64,000 bases of DNA from Sediminispirochaeta bajacaliforniensis DSM 16054 (GCF_000378205.1 NZ_KB899423.1:36039-100038), one strand, 5' to 3'; positions 33,514-42,433 are shown, numbered from the stretch's first letter. Notes: a model not told the origin generated them from the letters alone. Numbers and translations are program-made.

Positions 33514-34383
33514 GTGGAAGAACTTGATGCATTGACAGTCACCGTAGTTGCGGAGGATTCCGTTGCTTACGAAACCCCTTATTTGGGACAGCACGGCATT
33601 TCTCTTTTCCTCAATGCTGTTCGGGGTGAGACAAGTGTCAACATTCTCATGGATGTCGGACAAAATCCGAAAGCACTTTTAACCAATATGGAATTGCTTA
33701 GTATTTCACCTGGATCAATTGATATGATCGTTTTGACCCACTGTCATTACGATCACACCCAAGGTCTTGTTGAGATTATCAAAGCGACGGGGAAAAGAAA
33801 CCTTCCTGTCGTTGCACATCCCGATCTTTTTCGCGTACATGTTATTACCGACCCTTTTTTGCGCTATATCGGAGTACCGGGAGAGGACCGAAACAAAGTG
33901 GTGGAGGAAGCAGGGGGAATTTTGTGTCTCGTTTCCGATCCCTTGGAACTTATGCCGGGCCTCATGACGAGTGGAGAGATTCAGATGCTTACCGACTATG
34001 AAGAGGTTGGTATGGCATTGAAAACCATTCGAAACGGGAACGTATCAGAAGATTCTGTTGTTGATGATCTAAGCCTCTTCGCTGTGGTAAAAAATAGAGG
34101 GTTAGTCGTTATGACGGGCTGTGGGCACAGGGGAATTGTGAATATTGTCCGGCAAGGGGTCCGAAATACCGACACTCGGAAGATTGCATCTGTTATTGGG
34201 GGCTTTCATCTTATTGAATCTTCCGATGAAAAGATCGAAAAAACGGCCGAAGGCTTGAAGGATTTGGATATTGATTCGGTGAAGGCCGGACACTGTACCG
34301 GTTTTAAGGCCCAGGTTGAGCTTTATCATGTGTTTAAAGATGCCTTTTCTCCCATGCACGCCGGAGATATATACCGATTCTGA
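33514..34383 (+). CDS. MBL-fold metallo-hydrolase, COG1237 type
   Basis: A 289-residue metallo-beta-lactamase-fold protein with the metal motif THCHYDH (His76, His78, Asp80, His81). The COG1237 signature is present: VVMTGCGHRGIVNIVRQG, then SVIGGFHLIES, then AGHCTGFKAQVEL. Related proteins include methanopterin-pathway enzymes, but most members have no known substrate. The open frame runs back into the GH31 gene; GTG 33514 is chosen because AGAAGGAGAG ends three bases before it. An ATG at 33475 is an alternative. It ends the GH31 operon and could act on a side group or ester/lactone of the sugar. That is inference only. Confidence 0.75.
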   Translation: MEELDALTVTVVAEDSVAYETPYLGQHGISLFLNAVRGETSVNILMDVGQNPKALLTNMELLSISPGSIDMIVLTHCHYDHTQGLVEIIKATGKRNLPVVAHPDLFRVHVITDPFLRYIGVPGEDRNKVVEEAGGILCLVSDPLELMPGLMTSGEIQMLTDYEEVGMALKTIRNGNVSEDSVVDDLSLFAVVKNRGLVVMTGCGHRGIVNIVRQGVRNTDTRKIASVIGGFHLIESSDEKIEKTAEGLKDLDIDSVKAGHCTGFKAQVELYHVFKDAFSPMHAGDIYRF

Positions 34384-34387
34384 TGTT

Positions 34388-34419
34388 GTGGGACCGTCTT
34401 AAGCGATAGGCGGTCCCAC
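34388..34419. terminator. Hairpin between convergent genes
   Basis: GTGGGACCG (34388-34396) and CGGTCCCAC (34411-34419) form a perfect 9-bp stem with a 14-base loop, in the 43-base gap between the metallo-hydrolase and the convergent permease gene. It could end both transcripts; no long U-run is present. Confidence 0.55.
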
Positions 34420-34426
34420 CGCTTGT

Positions 34427-35764
34427 CTATGATTCAGGCCATCTGTCCATACGGGAAAGAATTTCTTTTTTATTTCTGCTGATCCCTACTAAATAGACCA
34501 GATAGCCGACTATCATCCAGACGGCCGCATACAGGAGAGCCTTCCAGCCCTGAAGGATCAAAAGATAGACCGAAACAGCCAATCCAAGTGCAGGAAGACA
34601 CAGGAATCCTTTTTTCCTGTATATTCCAGGAAGCTTGTCGACTAATTCCGGGAATTTTTTTCTTGCCATCAGGACGGCAATATGGGTGATGATCCAGTTG
34701 TACAGGAACATCGCTACAATAATTTCGGCGACAAGCTGAATCGTTCCGGAAATAATCAAGATAATGGCAAGTGCCGACGTAGCAATGAGTCCGAAGGCCG
34801 GTGTCCCGAATGTATTTACCGATGCAGTTTTGCCTCCCAAGATTCCATCTCGGGACAGTCCGAAAAACACCCGCGCCGCTACTGCCTGCTCACCGTTATG
34901 TGATGACAAAATCGCTGCCCATGCAACAATAACGATAAAGACGACACCGAAAGGCCCCATGAAGGTAGAAGCTACCGCAGCATAGGGGGCTTCAGATGCT
35001 GCAAAGTCCTTCCAGGGAAGCACTGCTGTTGAAACGAATGCCGATACAACATAGAGAAGTGTGGGAATTAAAATCCCTAGAATGATTCCCCAGGTAATGG
35101 TTTTTGCGGGATTCTTTGCTTCTTCCCCAAGATCTGCTGCCAAGGTCAATCCTGCATAGGAAAAAAGGAGCAACGATGTGGCCTTCATGACTCCGGCAAA
35201 ACCCAGGGGTGATCCCATCATGATGTTTGCCCCCTTCATATGCGGAAAGGCTAGGATTATGTATATGAATATTCCCGCAACCATAAACAGGAAAAGGACA
35301 TTCTGTACGATTTTCACGGTTTTTAAGCCGGCCCAATTGATAAGGGAAAATAGTATTGTAACTACAACCGCACCAATAGTGGCTGGAAAGACTATCGATG
35401 TTCCTGGAAGGGCGTTTAGGTAATTAATGAAGGCTTGTGCTGTAATTGCAACCGGTCCGATAACGGCAAGCCACATTCCCCAACCTGATAAAAAGCCAAG
35501 AGGCTTTGAAACGATTCTGGTTGGATACACGTAGCTCTCGCCGCCTTCCACCGGATGCATAAGGTTGAGAAATATTGTGCTTATACCGACGAGAATAACG
35601 GGGATGGCGCCTATTGCATAGGCGAGCCAGGTAAGCGAACCTGCGAATTGAGCCGCTATTCCGGTAACGATAAATACACCGGCTCCGATAATAATGCCCG
35701 ATGTAATTGCCGTTACGTCAAGAATGCCAAGTTCCCTGTGGAGCCCGGTTCCTTTTTGAGACAT
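34427..35764 (-). CDS. APC family amino acid permease
   Basis: A 445-residue inner-membrane transporter with about twelve helices. The first helix carries the APC substrate-binding signature TSGIIIGAGVFIVTG; other family segments are LSFAGLTLAADLGEEAKNPAKTI-like (SYAGLTLAADLGEEAKNPAKT), and GVVFIVIVAWAAILSSHNGEQAVAARVFFGLSRDG. APC permeases exchange or import amino acids or amines with a proton gradient. Its single gene stands 70 bases after the YgiQ gene on the same strand and has AGGAGG upstream. Substrate not predictable. Confidence 0.88.
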   Translation of the reverse strand: MSQKGTGLHRELGILDVTAITSGIIIGAGVFIVTGIAAQFAGSLTWLAYAIGAIPVILVGISTIFLNLMHPVEGGESYVYPTRIVSKPLGFLSGWGMWLAVIGPVAITAQAFINYLNALPGTSIVFPATIGAVVVTILFSLINWAGLKTVKIVQNVLFLFMVAGIFIYIILAFPHMKGANIMMGSPLGFAGVMKATSLLLFSYAGLTLAADLGEEAKNPAKTITWGIILGILIPTLLYVVSAFVSTAVLPWKDFAASEAPYAAVASTFMGPFGVVFIVIVAWAAILSSHNGEQAVAARVFFGLSRDGILGGKTASVNTFGTPAFGLIATSALAIILIISGTIQLVAEIIVAMFLYNWIITHIAVLMARKKFPELVDKLPGIYRKKGFLCLPALGLAVSVYLLILQGWKALLYAAVWMIVGYLVYLVGISRNKKEILSRMDRWPES

Positions 35765-35834
35765 ACAAACCTCCTGAAAAAGATATTGCTTCTATGTATA
35801 GATATATTTACATGCCGACACCATTGGGTCAAGC

Positions 35835-37706
35835 TTAAGGATGTCGGTTCTTTTCCGGAGGGACTAAAGCTGTCTGGCCAAATCCGATCAGATCACTCCT
35901 GCCTGCCTGTCTAAGGGCTTTACGGACGCGGTCGTAGTTTTTCGGTCTGTTGAATTGAAGCAGGGCGCGCTGAAGATGCCGTTCTTTTTCACCTCGTGGG
36001 ACGAAGATCGGTTTCATGGTTCTGGGATCGATGCCGGTGGCCCACATGCAGGTTGATAGGGTTCCCGGGGTGGGGTAGAAGTCTTGTACCTGGTCGGGAA
36101 TAAAACCGCTTTTTTTCAGGAAAAGCGCCAACGCAACCGCTTCGTCGAGGGTGCTTCCGGGATGGCCGGCGATCAAGTAGGGAATGAGGTATTGCTTCTT
36201 GCCTATCCGTTTCGTCTCTTCGTAAAAAAGGCGGGAGAATTGTTCATATACCTCTATCGGTGGTTTTCCCATGGCTTCGAGGGTTCGGGGGCCGGCATGT
36301 TCGGGCGCAACCTTGAGCTGCCCGCTGATGTGATGTGCAACCAGTTCCTTTAAGAATCTTCTGTTTTCATCCAGCAGGAGATAGTCGAAACGAATACCGC
36401 TTCTGATGAACACCTTTTTTACGCCGGGAAGCCTGCTCAGGCTCTCCAACACGTCGAGATAGGCCGTATGATCGACCCTGAGCGATGGGCAGGGTTTGGG
36501 AAAGAGACACTGGCGGTCGCTGCAGGCACCTCGACGTTTCTGTCCCTCACAGGCTGGTGCATGAAAATTGGCGGTGGGACCGCCGACATCGTGGATATAG
36601 CCTTTGAAATCGGGATCGGTTATAAGTTTTTGGGCTTCCCGGATGAGGCTTTCCTTGCTTCGGGGCGTAATGATCCGCCCTTGATGAAAGGTGAGTGCAC
36701 AGAAACTGCAGCCCCCGAAACAGCCCCGGCTGCTGACAAGGGAGAAGCGTACCTCCTGGAGCGCAGGGATGCCTCCCGCTTTTTCATAGGAAGGGTGGGC
36801 CTTACGGCTAAAAGGCAGTTCGTAGACCGCATCAAGTTCCTCCGTTGTGAGGGGAAAGGGAGGAGGATTGTGGACTATGAAGCGATCCCCGCAAGGTTCT
36901 ATGAGGGTGGCGGCCCCATAGGGGTCGGCATGTTTCATCTGGAGTGCAAAATGTTCGGCATAACGTGTGCGGTTTTTGATGAGTGCCTCGTGCGAGGGTA
37001 AAAAAACGGTTTTTGACCTTGTGATATTATCATCTGGTGATAATATGATACTGTCATATACAGTATCATTTTTCCCGACGACCCGGACCAAACCGCGAAT
37101 TGTTTCCACATTGGGCTGGCTTTCTTTTTCGACAGCCGCTTCTAATGCCGCCGCCAGAGCAAGTATGGTAGTTTCAGACATCCCGTAGAGAAGATAGTCG
37201 GCCTTAGCATCGAGAAGGACCGAACGGCGGATGGAATCACTCCAGTAATCATAGTGGCTTAGACTTCTGAGGGAGGCCTCAAGCCCGCCGAGTGCGACGG
37301 TAACCCCTTTAAAGGCCTGCCTGATCCGACTGGTATAGACTACCAGACTCCGGTCGGGACGCAGGCCGGCTTTGCCGCCGGGCGAGTAGGCGTCTTCCCT
37401 TCTGGGGTGCCGTGATGCACTGTAGTTTGCGACCATTGAGTCAAGATTTCCGGAGGTGACCAGAAAGGCAAGACGAGGCCTCCCAAAACGGCTGAAATCC
37501 TCTATGTTTCTCCAGTTCGGCTGAGCTATGATCGCGACACGGTAGCCGCGGCTTTCCAGAAGGCGACCGATAAGGGCTGTCCCAAAGGAGGGATGATCGA
37601 CATAGGCATCCCCGGAAACGATGATGAAATCGGGGATCGCTGTTCCATACTGTGCCTTGAATTCCTGCTCTGTGAGGGGCAGGAATTCGGCGTGGTTCTT
37701 GTGCAT
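35835..37706 (-). CDS. YgiQ family radical SAM protein
   Basis: About 623 residues. It starts MHKNHAEFLPLT and continues with PDFIIVSGDAYVDHPSFGTALIGRL, the N-terminal domain signature of YgiQ (UPF0313). The radical SAM motif CFGGCSFC lies in SSRGCFGGCSFCALTFHQG, and the C-terminal half keeps PEHAGPRTLEAMGKP, LIPYLIAGHPGS and QDFYPTPGTLSTCMWATG. Function is unknown in the literature I can recall. A GTG at 37751 overlaps the upstream stop (ATGTGA) and would add 15 residues; the ATG at 37706 matches family N-termini better. A 45-bp double palindrome sits inside the coding region (37024-37068). It is coupled to the deoxynucleoside kinase gene. Confidence 0.88.
   Translation of the reverse strand: MHKNHAEFLPLTEQEFKAQYGTAIPDFIIVSGDAYVDHPSFGTALIGRLLESRGYRVAIIAQPNWRNIEDFSRFGRPRLAFLVTSGNLDSMVANYSASRHPRREDAYSPGGKAGLRPDRSLVVYTSRIRQAFKGVTVALGGLEASLRSLSHYDYWSDSIRRSVLLDAKADYLLYGMSETTILALAAALEAAVEKESQPNVETIRGLVRVVGKNDTVYDSIILSPDDNITRSKTVFLPSHEALIKNRTRYAEHFALQMKHADPYGAATLIEPCGDRFIVHNPPPFPLTTEELDAVYELPFSRKAHPSYEKAGGIPALQEVRFSLVSSRGCFGGCSFCALTFHQGRIITPRSKESLIREAQKLITDPDFKGYIHDVGGPTANFHAPACEGQKRRGACSDRQCLFPKPCPSLRVDHTAYLDVLESLSRLPGVKKVFIRSGIRFDYLLLDENRRFLKELVAHHISGQLKVAPEHAGPRTLEAMGKPPIEVYEQFSRLFYEETKRIGKKQYLIPYLIAGHPGSTLDEAVALALFLKKSGFIPDQVQDFYPTPGTLSTCMWATGIDPRTMKPIFVPRGEKERHLQRALLQFNRPKNYDRVRKALRQAGRSDLIGFGQTALVPPEKNRHP
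37024..37068. repeat. Two adjacent perfect inverted repeats inside the ygiQ coding region
   Basis: First repeat: ATATTATCA (37024-37032) and TGATAATAT (37038-37046). Second: TGATACTG (37046-37053) and CAGTATCA (37061-37068). The block is AT-rich compared with the gene around it, keeps the frame, and encodes a poorly conserved stretch (around NDTVYDSIILSPDD). The 11-mer GATATTATCAT is repeated exactly at 39747-39757. Confidence 0.6.
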
Positions 37707-37747
37707 TGCACTTGAGTATAGAAGAAAGCCGACGCTATAAACAGGGG

Positions 37748-38392
37748 TCACATACCAACGGGGAAGAGGGTTCCCTGTTTATCCAATAGCCGCTGTTCGA
37801 TACCATTGACAATGGCCTCGAAGTCTTTGTTCTGCTCCACAAAATCCAAGCGATCCGCGGGAACTATCAATATCGGGGCAAGGGTGAAATCGTTGATCCA
37901 CCGATCGTAGAGCCGATTCAGCCCCTGGAGGTATGTGTCGGAAATGGAGGCCTCGAAATCCCTTCCCCGAAGAGCAATACGTTTTTTTAGGGTTTTCACC
38001 GATGCCCTGAGATAGACGATTAGGTCGGGCGGGGGAAGCATGGTGATAAGGGTATGATACAGTTCCAGGTAGGTTTCCCAGTCGCGCTTTACCATGGATT
38101 GCTGTTCGTAGAGGTTTCTGGCAAATACTTCTGCATCTTCGTAAATGGAACGATCTTGCACCACAGAGAACGGATCTTCTGCCAAAAGGTGATGAGTCCT
38201 GACCCGGTGCGTGAGGAAAAAAGTCTGGGAATGGAAGGCCCAGCGTCTCATATCCGAATAAAAGTCTTTGAGGTAGGGGTTTTCCGTCACCGGCTCGTAA
38301 TAGGGCCTAAAACCAAGCCGATCGGCCAGCTTTTTCACGAGGGTGGATTTTCCCGCACCGATATTTCCCGCAAGCACGACATATTTTTTCAT
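37748..38392 (-). CDS. Deoxynucleoside kinase
   Basis: A 214-residue nucleoside kinase of the dGK/dAK/dCK superfamily. The P-loop GNIGAGKST is at residues 9-17, followed by EPVTENPYLKDFY, where Glu should be the catalytic base. The DRS motif is VVQDRSIYEDAEVFA, and the LID arginines are in LKKRIALRGRDFE. It phosphorylates deoxynucleosides salvaged from DNA breakdown; which base it prefers cannot be read with confidence. Its stop overlaps a possible GTG start of ygiQ. It lies 60 bases behind the AraR-like regulator gene on the same strand. Confidence 0.9.
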   Translation of the reverse strand: MKKYVVLAGNIGAGKSTLVKKLADRLGFRPYYEPVTENPYLKDFYSDMRRWAFHSQTFFLTHRVRTHHLLAEDPFSVVQDRSIYEDAEVFARNLYEQQSMVKRDWETYLELYHTLITMLPPPDLIVYLRASVKTLKKRIALRGRDFEASISDTYLQGLNRLYDRWINDFTLAPILIVPADRLDFVEQNKDFEAIVNGIEQRLLDKQGTLFPVGM

Positions 38393-38452
38393 GGTTCAGC
38401 GTTCCCGGATCTATACTCTATGCACTTCGGGAGCGCTGAACAAGGGGACTGG

Positions 38453-39583
38453 TCAGCTGTAGAAGGGAGAAATTTCCGTCTTCCCCGTCATGCCGCAGGA
38501 TTCTCGGATGATCATTCTTGTTTCGGCATTAATAGTTCGGGCCGGGGCATCCGGATGTTCGATCCTCCAGAGGAGGGTTTCCAGGGCCAAGTTACCAATT
38601 TGTTGTACGGATTGATGAATGGTTGTGAGGGGAACTCTCAGCATTTGAGCGTAATGTACATCGTCAAATCCTACTATCCTGAGATGTCCCGGAACAGAAA
38701 TACCGGCGGACTCGCACGCACCTAAAAGCGCCGAGGCCGTTTCGTCATTGCCGCAAATCATATTGAAGGGGGGGGCCTCGGGATGGTCGAAACGAGAGGT
38801 TATATATTCGAGTTCCTCAGGATTGACCAGGTGGATCCATTCTGCTTGAGGTATGATTCCATAATCGATGAGAGCGGTACGGTAGCCCCTCAATCTGATT
38901 GAAATCGTGTACGCGGAGTATGGACGGGCGAGGAAATCGATCCGTTTTTCTCCGTGCCTGAGATAATGACTGGTTGCCATATATGCCGCACGAAAATTAT
39001 CGATGCCCACGAGATCAAGATTACTGCGTTCCGGGAAGGGGAGATAATCCGAGTCGATCAGGACAATAGGAATCCCGGCATCCTGAAACATTGATATGAT
39101 TTTTCGATTGATCTGATCGAACGAGGGGCTCAATTCAAGGGGTTCGAAGAAGACGCCTGCAATGTGGTGGTCAATATAGCGTTGCGTAACATCGACTAAA
39201 CTCTTTGCTGCTTCCGTTGTTCTGATTTCCGAACCACTCCAGAGAAGTGAGCATTGATTTTTCTCCGCATTGGCAGCGATCTGCGTACAAATTGGTTCGA
39301 AAATCTCTCCTTTACCAAGGCCAGGTACCAAGAGCCCAAAAAGACGGTTGTTGAATCTGTTTTTGTAGGAATGGAAGTTGTTAACGAAACTTCCGGATCC
39401 TGTTTTTCGAACAATGATCCCCTCTTCCTGAAGAGCGTTCAATGCACGGGTGACTGTCGGCCGGGAGACCTTAAAGCGTGAGGCCAGTTCAACTTCTGTC
39501 GGCAAGCGGTCACCGGCATGATATCTACCGTTTTCAAGAAGATTTCGAAGTTTATCATAGATATACTGATATTTGAACTGCAT
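38453..39583 (-). CDS. GntR-HTH regulator with LacI-type effector domain (AraR-like)
   Basis: A 376-residue regulator. Residues 1-70 form a GntR winged helix (YIYDKLRNLLENGRYHAGDRLPTEVELASRFKVSRPTVTRALNALQEEGIIVRKTGSGSFV). Residues ~80-370 form a sugar-binding domain of the LacI/RbsB type (GLLVPGLGKGEIFEPICTQIA, VGIDNFRAAYMATSHYL, MICGNDETASALLGACESAGISVPGHLRIVGFDD). This combination matches AraR of Bacillus. It is transcribed away from the ribose-type ABC genes and xylulokinase, so a pentose or its derivative is the likely inducer. The open frame continues far upstream across the neighbouring gene; that part is rejected. A G8 run (38768-38775) lies in the coding region without breaking the frame. 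Confidence 0.85.
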   Translation of the reverse strand: MQFKYQYIYDKLRNLLENGRYHAGDRLPTEVELASRFKVSRPTVTRALNALQEEGIIVRKTGSGSFVNNFHSYKNRFNNRLFGLLVPGLGKGEIFEPICTQIAANAEKNQCSLLWSGSEIRTTEAAKSLVDVTQRYIDHHIAGVFFEPLELSPSFDQINRKIISMFQDAGIPIVLIDSDYLPFPERSNLDLVGIDNFRAAYMATSHYLRHGEKRIDFLARPYSAYTISIRLRGYRTALIDYGIIPQAEWIHLVNPEELEYITSRFDHPEAPPFNMICGNDETASALLGACESAGISVPGHLRIVGFDDVHYAQMLRVPLTTIHQSVQQIGNLALETLLWRIEHPDAPARTINAETRMIIRESCGMTGKTEISPFYS

Positions 39584-39741
39584 GCGCTCAACTTTGTTTG
39601 TCACCTTTCTCTGCCTTTCCTTCTGTCGTTTCGCCGTCTCAGTATAGCGAGGTGAATGCCTTCGGAAAAGCGATCCCCCTTGCATTTTTCGTTCTTTTCC
39701 ATCAATGCATGTTTTTACTGCATTTAAGTATACAGGATTGT

Positions 39742-39760
39742 AATATGATATTATCATATT
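39742..39760. promoter_or_regulatory. Perfect 19-bp palindrome upstream of rbsB-like gene
   Basis: AATATGATA (39742-39750) and TATCATATT (39752-39760) are perfect 9-bp arms around a T, 14 bases upstream of the -35. It is a candidate operator for the divergent AraR-like regulator. It shares an 11-mer with the palindrome in ygiQ. Confidence 0.45.
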
Positions 39761-39774
39761 TGTAATATTTTTTC

Positions 39775-39805
39775 TTGACAAATATGCAGTTTGTGCAGCT
39801 ACAAT
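39775..39805 (+). promoter_or_regulatory. Candidate promoter of the ribose-type ABC operon
   Basis: A perfect TTGACA (39775-39780) and TACAAT (39800-39805) with a long 19-base spacer. The spacing suggests a promoter that needs activation or is weak; the ribosome site AAGGAGGAG follows before the ATG at 39836. Confidence 0.45.
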
Positions 39806-39835
39806 GTATGATAACAATGTTTTAAGGAGGAGTTT

Positions 39836-40789
39836 ATGAGAAAAGTAGTGCTGATACTGCTTTGTGGCATGTTGCTTGTCGGAACACTGTTTGCCGGTGG
39901 GCAGGGAGAAGGTGAAAAAGTTCTTCAGGTGGCGGCTACCTTCGGCGATCTTGGAAATCCCTTCTTTTTTACCATGGGTAAGGGAGTCGAAGATGCAGCA
40001 AAGGCAATTGATCCCAATGCAAAGGTCACTGTCCAATCGTCGGGCTATGATCTCAATACCCAAACCAGCCAGATGGAGAATTTCATTGCGAATGGTGTGG
40101 ATATTATTATCTTGAATGCGGCCGACACAGCAGGAATTGCGCCTGCCGTACGGAAAGCAAAAGAGGCTGGTATTATCGTGGTTGCCGCTGATGTAAATGC
40201 AGATGGCGGAGTCGATGCAACGGTTACCTCCAATAATTATCAGGCTGGTACCCAGGCTGGAGAATACATTGTAAAGAGGCTTGGAGGGAAGGGAAACATT
40301 GTTATTATCAATGGCCCTCCTGTGTCCGCCGTTATCGACCGGGTGAATGGAGCAAAAGAGGTTTTCGCCAAGAATCCGGGAATCAAGATTCTCTCCGACA
40401 ATCAAAACGCCGGTGGCAACCGTGAAGGCGGGCTTCGCGTTATGACTGATCTTCTTACCGCTTACGACAACATTGATGCGGTTTTTGCTATCAATGATCC
40501 AACCGGTATCGGAGCCGATTTGGCGATCAAACAGGCAAAACGCGGTGATGAAATGTTTGTTGTCGGTGTCGATGGTGCTCCCGATGCTGTGGTTGCACTC
40601 AACGATACGAGCAGCTCTTTTGTCGCCACCCCATCACAGGATCCGTACACCATGGCTACAAGGGCCGTGCAGGTGGCGTATGAAGTAATACAGGGGAATC
40701 CCCCTAAAGAAAAGCTGATACTTATCCCAACCACATTGATCACCAGGGACAACGTTAGTGAATACAAGGGCTGGACCGAACCGGAATAG
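39836..40789 (+). CDS. Sugar ABC transporter substrate-binding protein (RbsB family)
   Basis: A 317-residue exported binding protein. Leader MRKVVLILLCGMLLVGTLFA is followed by the shared AGGQGE motif. The mature part has the RbsB pattern: LGNPFFFTMGKGVEDAAKAI, NFIANGVDIIILNAADTAGIAPAVRKAKEAGIIVVAADV, NNYQAGTQAGEYIVKRL, and FAINDPTGIGADLAIKQA plus VGVDGAPDAV. It supplies a pentose or similar monosaccharide to the RbsA/RbsC-like transporter. AAGGAGGAG gives a strong ribosome site. A hairpin follows before the ATPase gene. Confidence 0.9.
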   Translation: MRKVVLILLCGMLLVGTLFAGGQGEGEKVLQVAATFGDLGNPFFFTMGKGVEDAAKAIDPNAKVTVQSSGYDLNTQTSQMENFIANGVDIIILNAADTAGIAPAVRKAKEAGIIVVAADVNADGGVDATVTSNNYQAGTQAGEYIVKRLGGKGNIVIINGPPVSAVIDRVNGAKEVFAKNPGIKILSDNQNAGGNREGGLRVMTDLLTAYDNIDAVFAINDPTGIGADLAIKQAKRGDEMFVVGVDGAPDAVVALNDTSSSFVATPSQDPYTMATRAVQVAYEVIQGNPPKEKLILIPTTLITRDNVSEYKGWTEPE

Positions 40790-40818
40790 GTTTATCGTTC
40801 GGACTATGCAGTGTGATA

Positions 40819-40849
40819 GTGGCGGCCTCCGAATGAGTGAGGTCGCCAC
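40819..40849 (+). other. Intra-operon hairpin after rbsB-like gene
   Basis: GTGGCGGCCTC (40819-40829) pairs with GAGGTCGCCAC (40839-40849) over 11 positions including one G-U, with a 9-base loop. No U-tract follows, and the next gene's ribosome site comes 15 bases later. Confidence 0.6.
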
Positions 40850-40877
40850 CATGTACTACTTACGGGGGATGTATTTC

Positions 40878-42410
40878 ATGGATGAACAAGATCGAAAGGA
40901 ACCGATTCTTTCCGTCCGGAATCTGAGTAAACGCTTTCCCGGCGTACAGGCACTGGACGGGGTTTCTCTGGATATTTATGCCGGAGAAGTCCACGTACTC
41001 ATGGGAGAAAACGGTGCCGGAAAAAGTACGTTGATGAAGATTCTTGCCGGAGTCTATAAGGCTGACGAAGGAGAGATTCGTATAAACGGGCGGTTGGTTG
41101 CTCCCGAAAATCCGCTTCAGGCCATGGCACTTGGGGTTAACCTAATCAATCAGGAGCTTGGCGTTGCCACAAATTTGACGGTGGCGGAGAACGTCTTTAT
41201 GGGAAGCGAGCCGCATCGTTTTGGGGTGATAGACCGGCACCAGATGGCTATTCGGACTCAGGAGGTTTTGAAAAAACTTGGTGCCCCTTTCCAACCGGAG
41301 GTGCGGGCTTCCCTCCTTAAAGTTGCCGAGCAGCAGCAGGTTGATATCGCTCGTGCTCTTGTACATAACGGCAGAGTACTGATTATGGATGAGCCTACCG
41401 CAGCACTAAGCGAGAGGGAGATCGACAGGCTTTTTGATCTTGTCCGCAGCCTTCGGGAACAAGGCCTGGCCATTGTTTATATTAGTCACCGTCTCGCAGA
41501 GGTATCGGTAATAGCGGATAGGGTATCCGTTTTGCGAGACGGCCAATACATCGGAACAGTCACGAAAGATAATATGAATAATGAAACCATCGTAAAGATG
41601 ATGGTTGGGCGTTCATTAAAGGATTTCTACGAACATCAAACCGCCGAGAAAAAAGATGACAACTACCTGGTTGTTAAGCATGTGTCGGACGGCAAACGGG
41701 TAAAAGATGTTTCCTTTCAGGCTGCGGCAGGTGAGATCCTTGCTCTCTCGGGGCTTGTTGGTTCAGGACGGACCGAGCTTGCCCGTTTGATATTCGGAGC
41801 GGATAAGCCATTGACGGGCGAAGTAATCGTCGAAGGGAGAAAACTGACGATTACTTCACCAAAGGATGCAATTCACCAGGGGATTGGTTACGTACCAGAA
41901 GATCGAAAAATAGAGGGGCTTTTTCTGGGCATGAGCAGTCAGGAAAACATCGTTATGAATGTCATGGAGCAGAAGGCGCGTTTCGGCATCTTAAATAGGA
42001 AAGAAAACGTCTCCATCACTGACCATGCAATAAAGCAGCTGAACATCAAGCTTTCCAACCCAAGAAACGCGGCGCTCTCGCTTTCCGGAGGAAATCAGCA
42101 AAAGCTCCTTCTCGCCCGTTGGTTACAAATCAAACCGAGGGTTTTGATTCTTGATGAACCGACCCGGGGTGTTGATGTGGGAGCCAAAAGTGAGATCTAT
42201 AAACTGATCGGAGAAATTGCCCAAAACGGCGTTGCCGTTGTTTTTATTTCAAGTGAGCTGCCTGAGGTCGTGGGCCTTGCTCAACGGGTGCTGGTCATGC
42301 GCGAGGGGCGAATCACCGCAGAATTGCGGGGACCTGAGCAAATCAATCAGGAAATCATTATGGCATATGCAACGGGCATTCGAAAACCGGACTACACTTT
42401 TTCCGCATGA
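40878..42410 (+). CDS. Sugar ABC transporter ATP-binding protein (RbsA/MglA family)
   Basis: A 510-residue protein with two fused ATPase domains, normal for CUT2 transporters. The first domain has Walker A GENGAGKST, LINQELGVATNLTVAENVFMG, a variant signature around LLKVAEQQQVDIARAL, and Walker B LIMDEPTAALSEREID. The second has GLVGSGRTELAR in place of a complete Walker A, YVPEDRKIEGLFLGMS, signature LSLSGGNQQKLLLARWL, and DEPTRGVDVGAKSEIYKLI. Upstream in-frame Mets lie within the hairpin region; ATG 40878 has GGGGGAT eight bases before it. Confidence 0.9.
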   Translation: MDEQDRKEPILSVRNLSKRFPGVQALDGVSLDIYAGEVHVLMGENGAGKSTLMKILAGVYKADEGEIRINGRLVAPENPLQAMALGVNLINQELGVATNLTVAENVFMGSEPHRFGVIDRHQMAIRTQEVLKKLGAPFQPEVRASLLKVAEQQQVDIARALVHNGRVLIMDEPTAALSEREIDRLFDLVRSLREQGLAIVYISHRLAEVSVIADRVSVLRDGQYIGTVTKDNMNNETIVKMMVGRSLKDFYEHQTAEKKDDNYLVVKHVSDGKRVKDVSFQAAAGEILALSGLVGSGRTELARLIFGADKPLTGEVIVEGRKLTITSPKDAIHQGIGYVPEDRKIEGLFLGMSSQENIVMNVMEQKARFGILNRKENVSITDHAIKQLNIKLSNPRNAALSLSGGNQQKLLLARWLQIKPRVLILDEPTRGVDVGAKSEIYKLIGEIAQNGVAVVFISSELPEVVGLAQRVLVMREGRITAELRGPEQINQEIIMAYATGIRKPDYTFSA

Positions 42411-42433
42411 ATTCGTGAGGGGGAGAGAAAAAA

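Noticed and set aside
39584..40405. N-terminal extension of the AraR-like frame across the intergenic region and into the rbsB-like gene
   Set aside because: The GntR helix-turn-helix begins just after ATG 39583, and the extension lies opposite a real binding-protein gene and its promoter.
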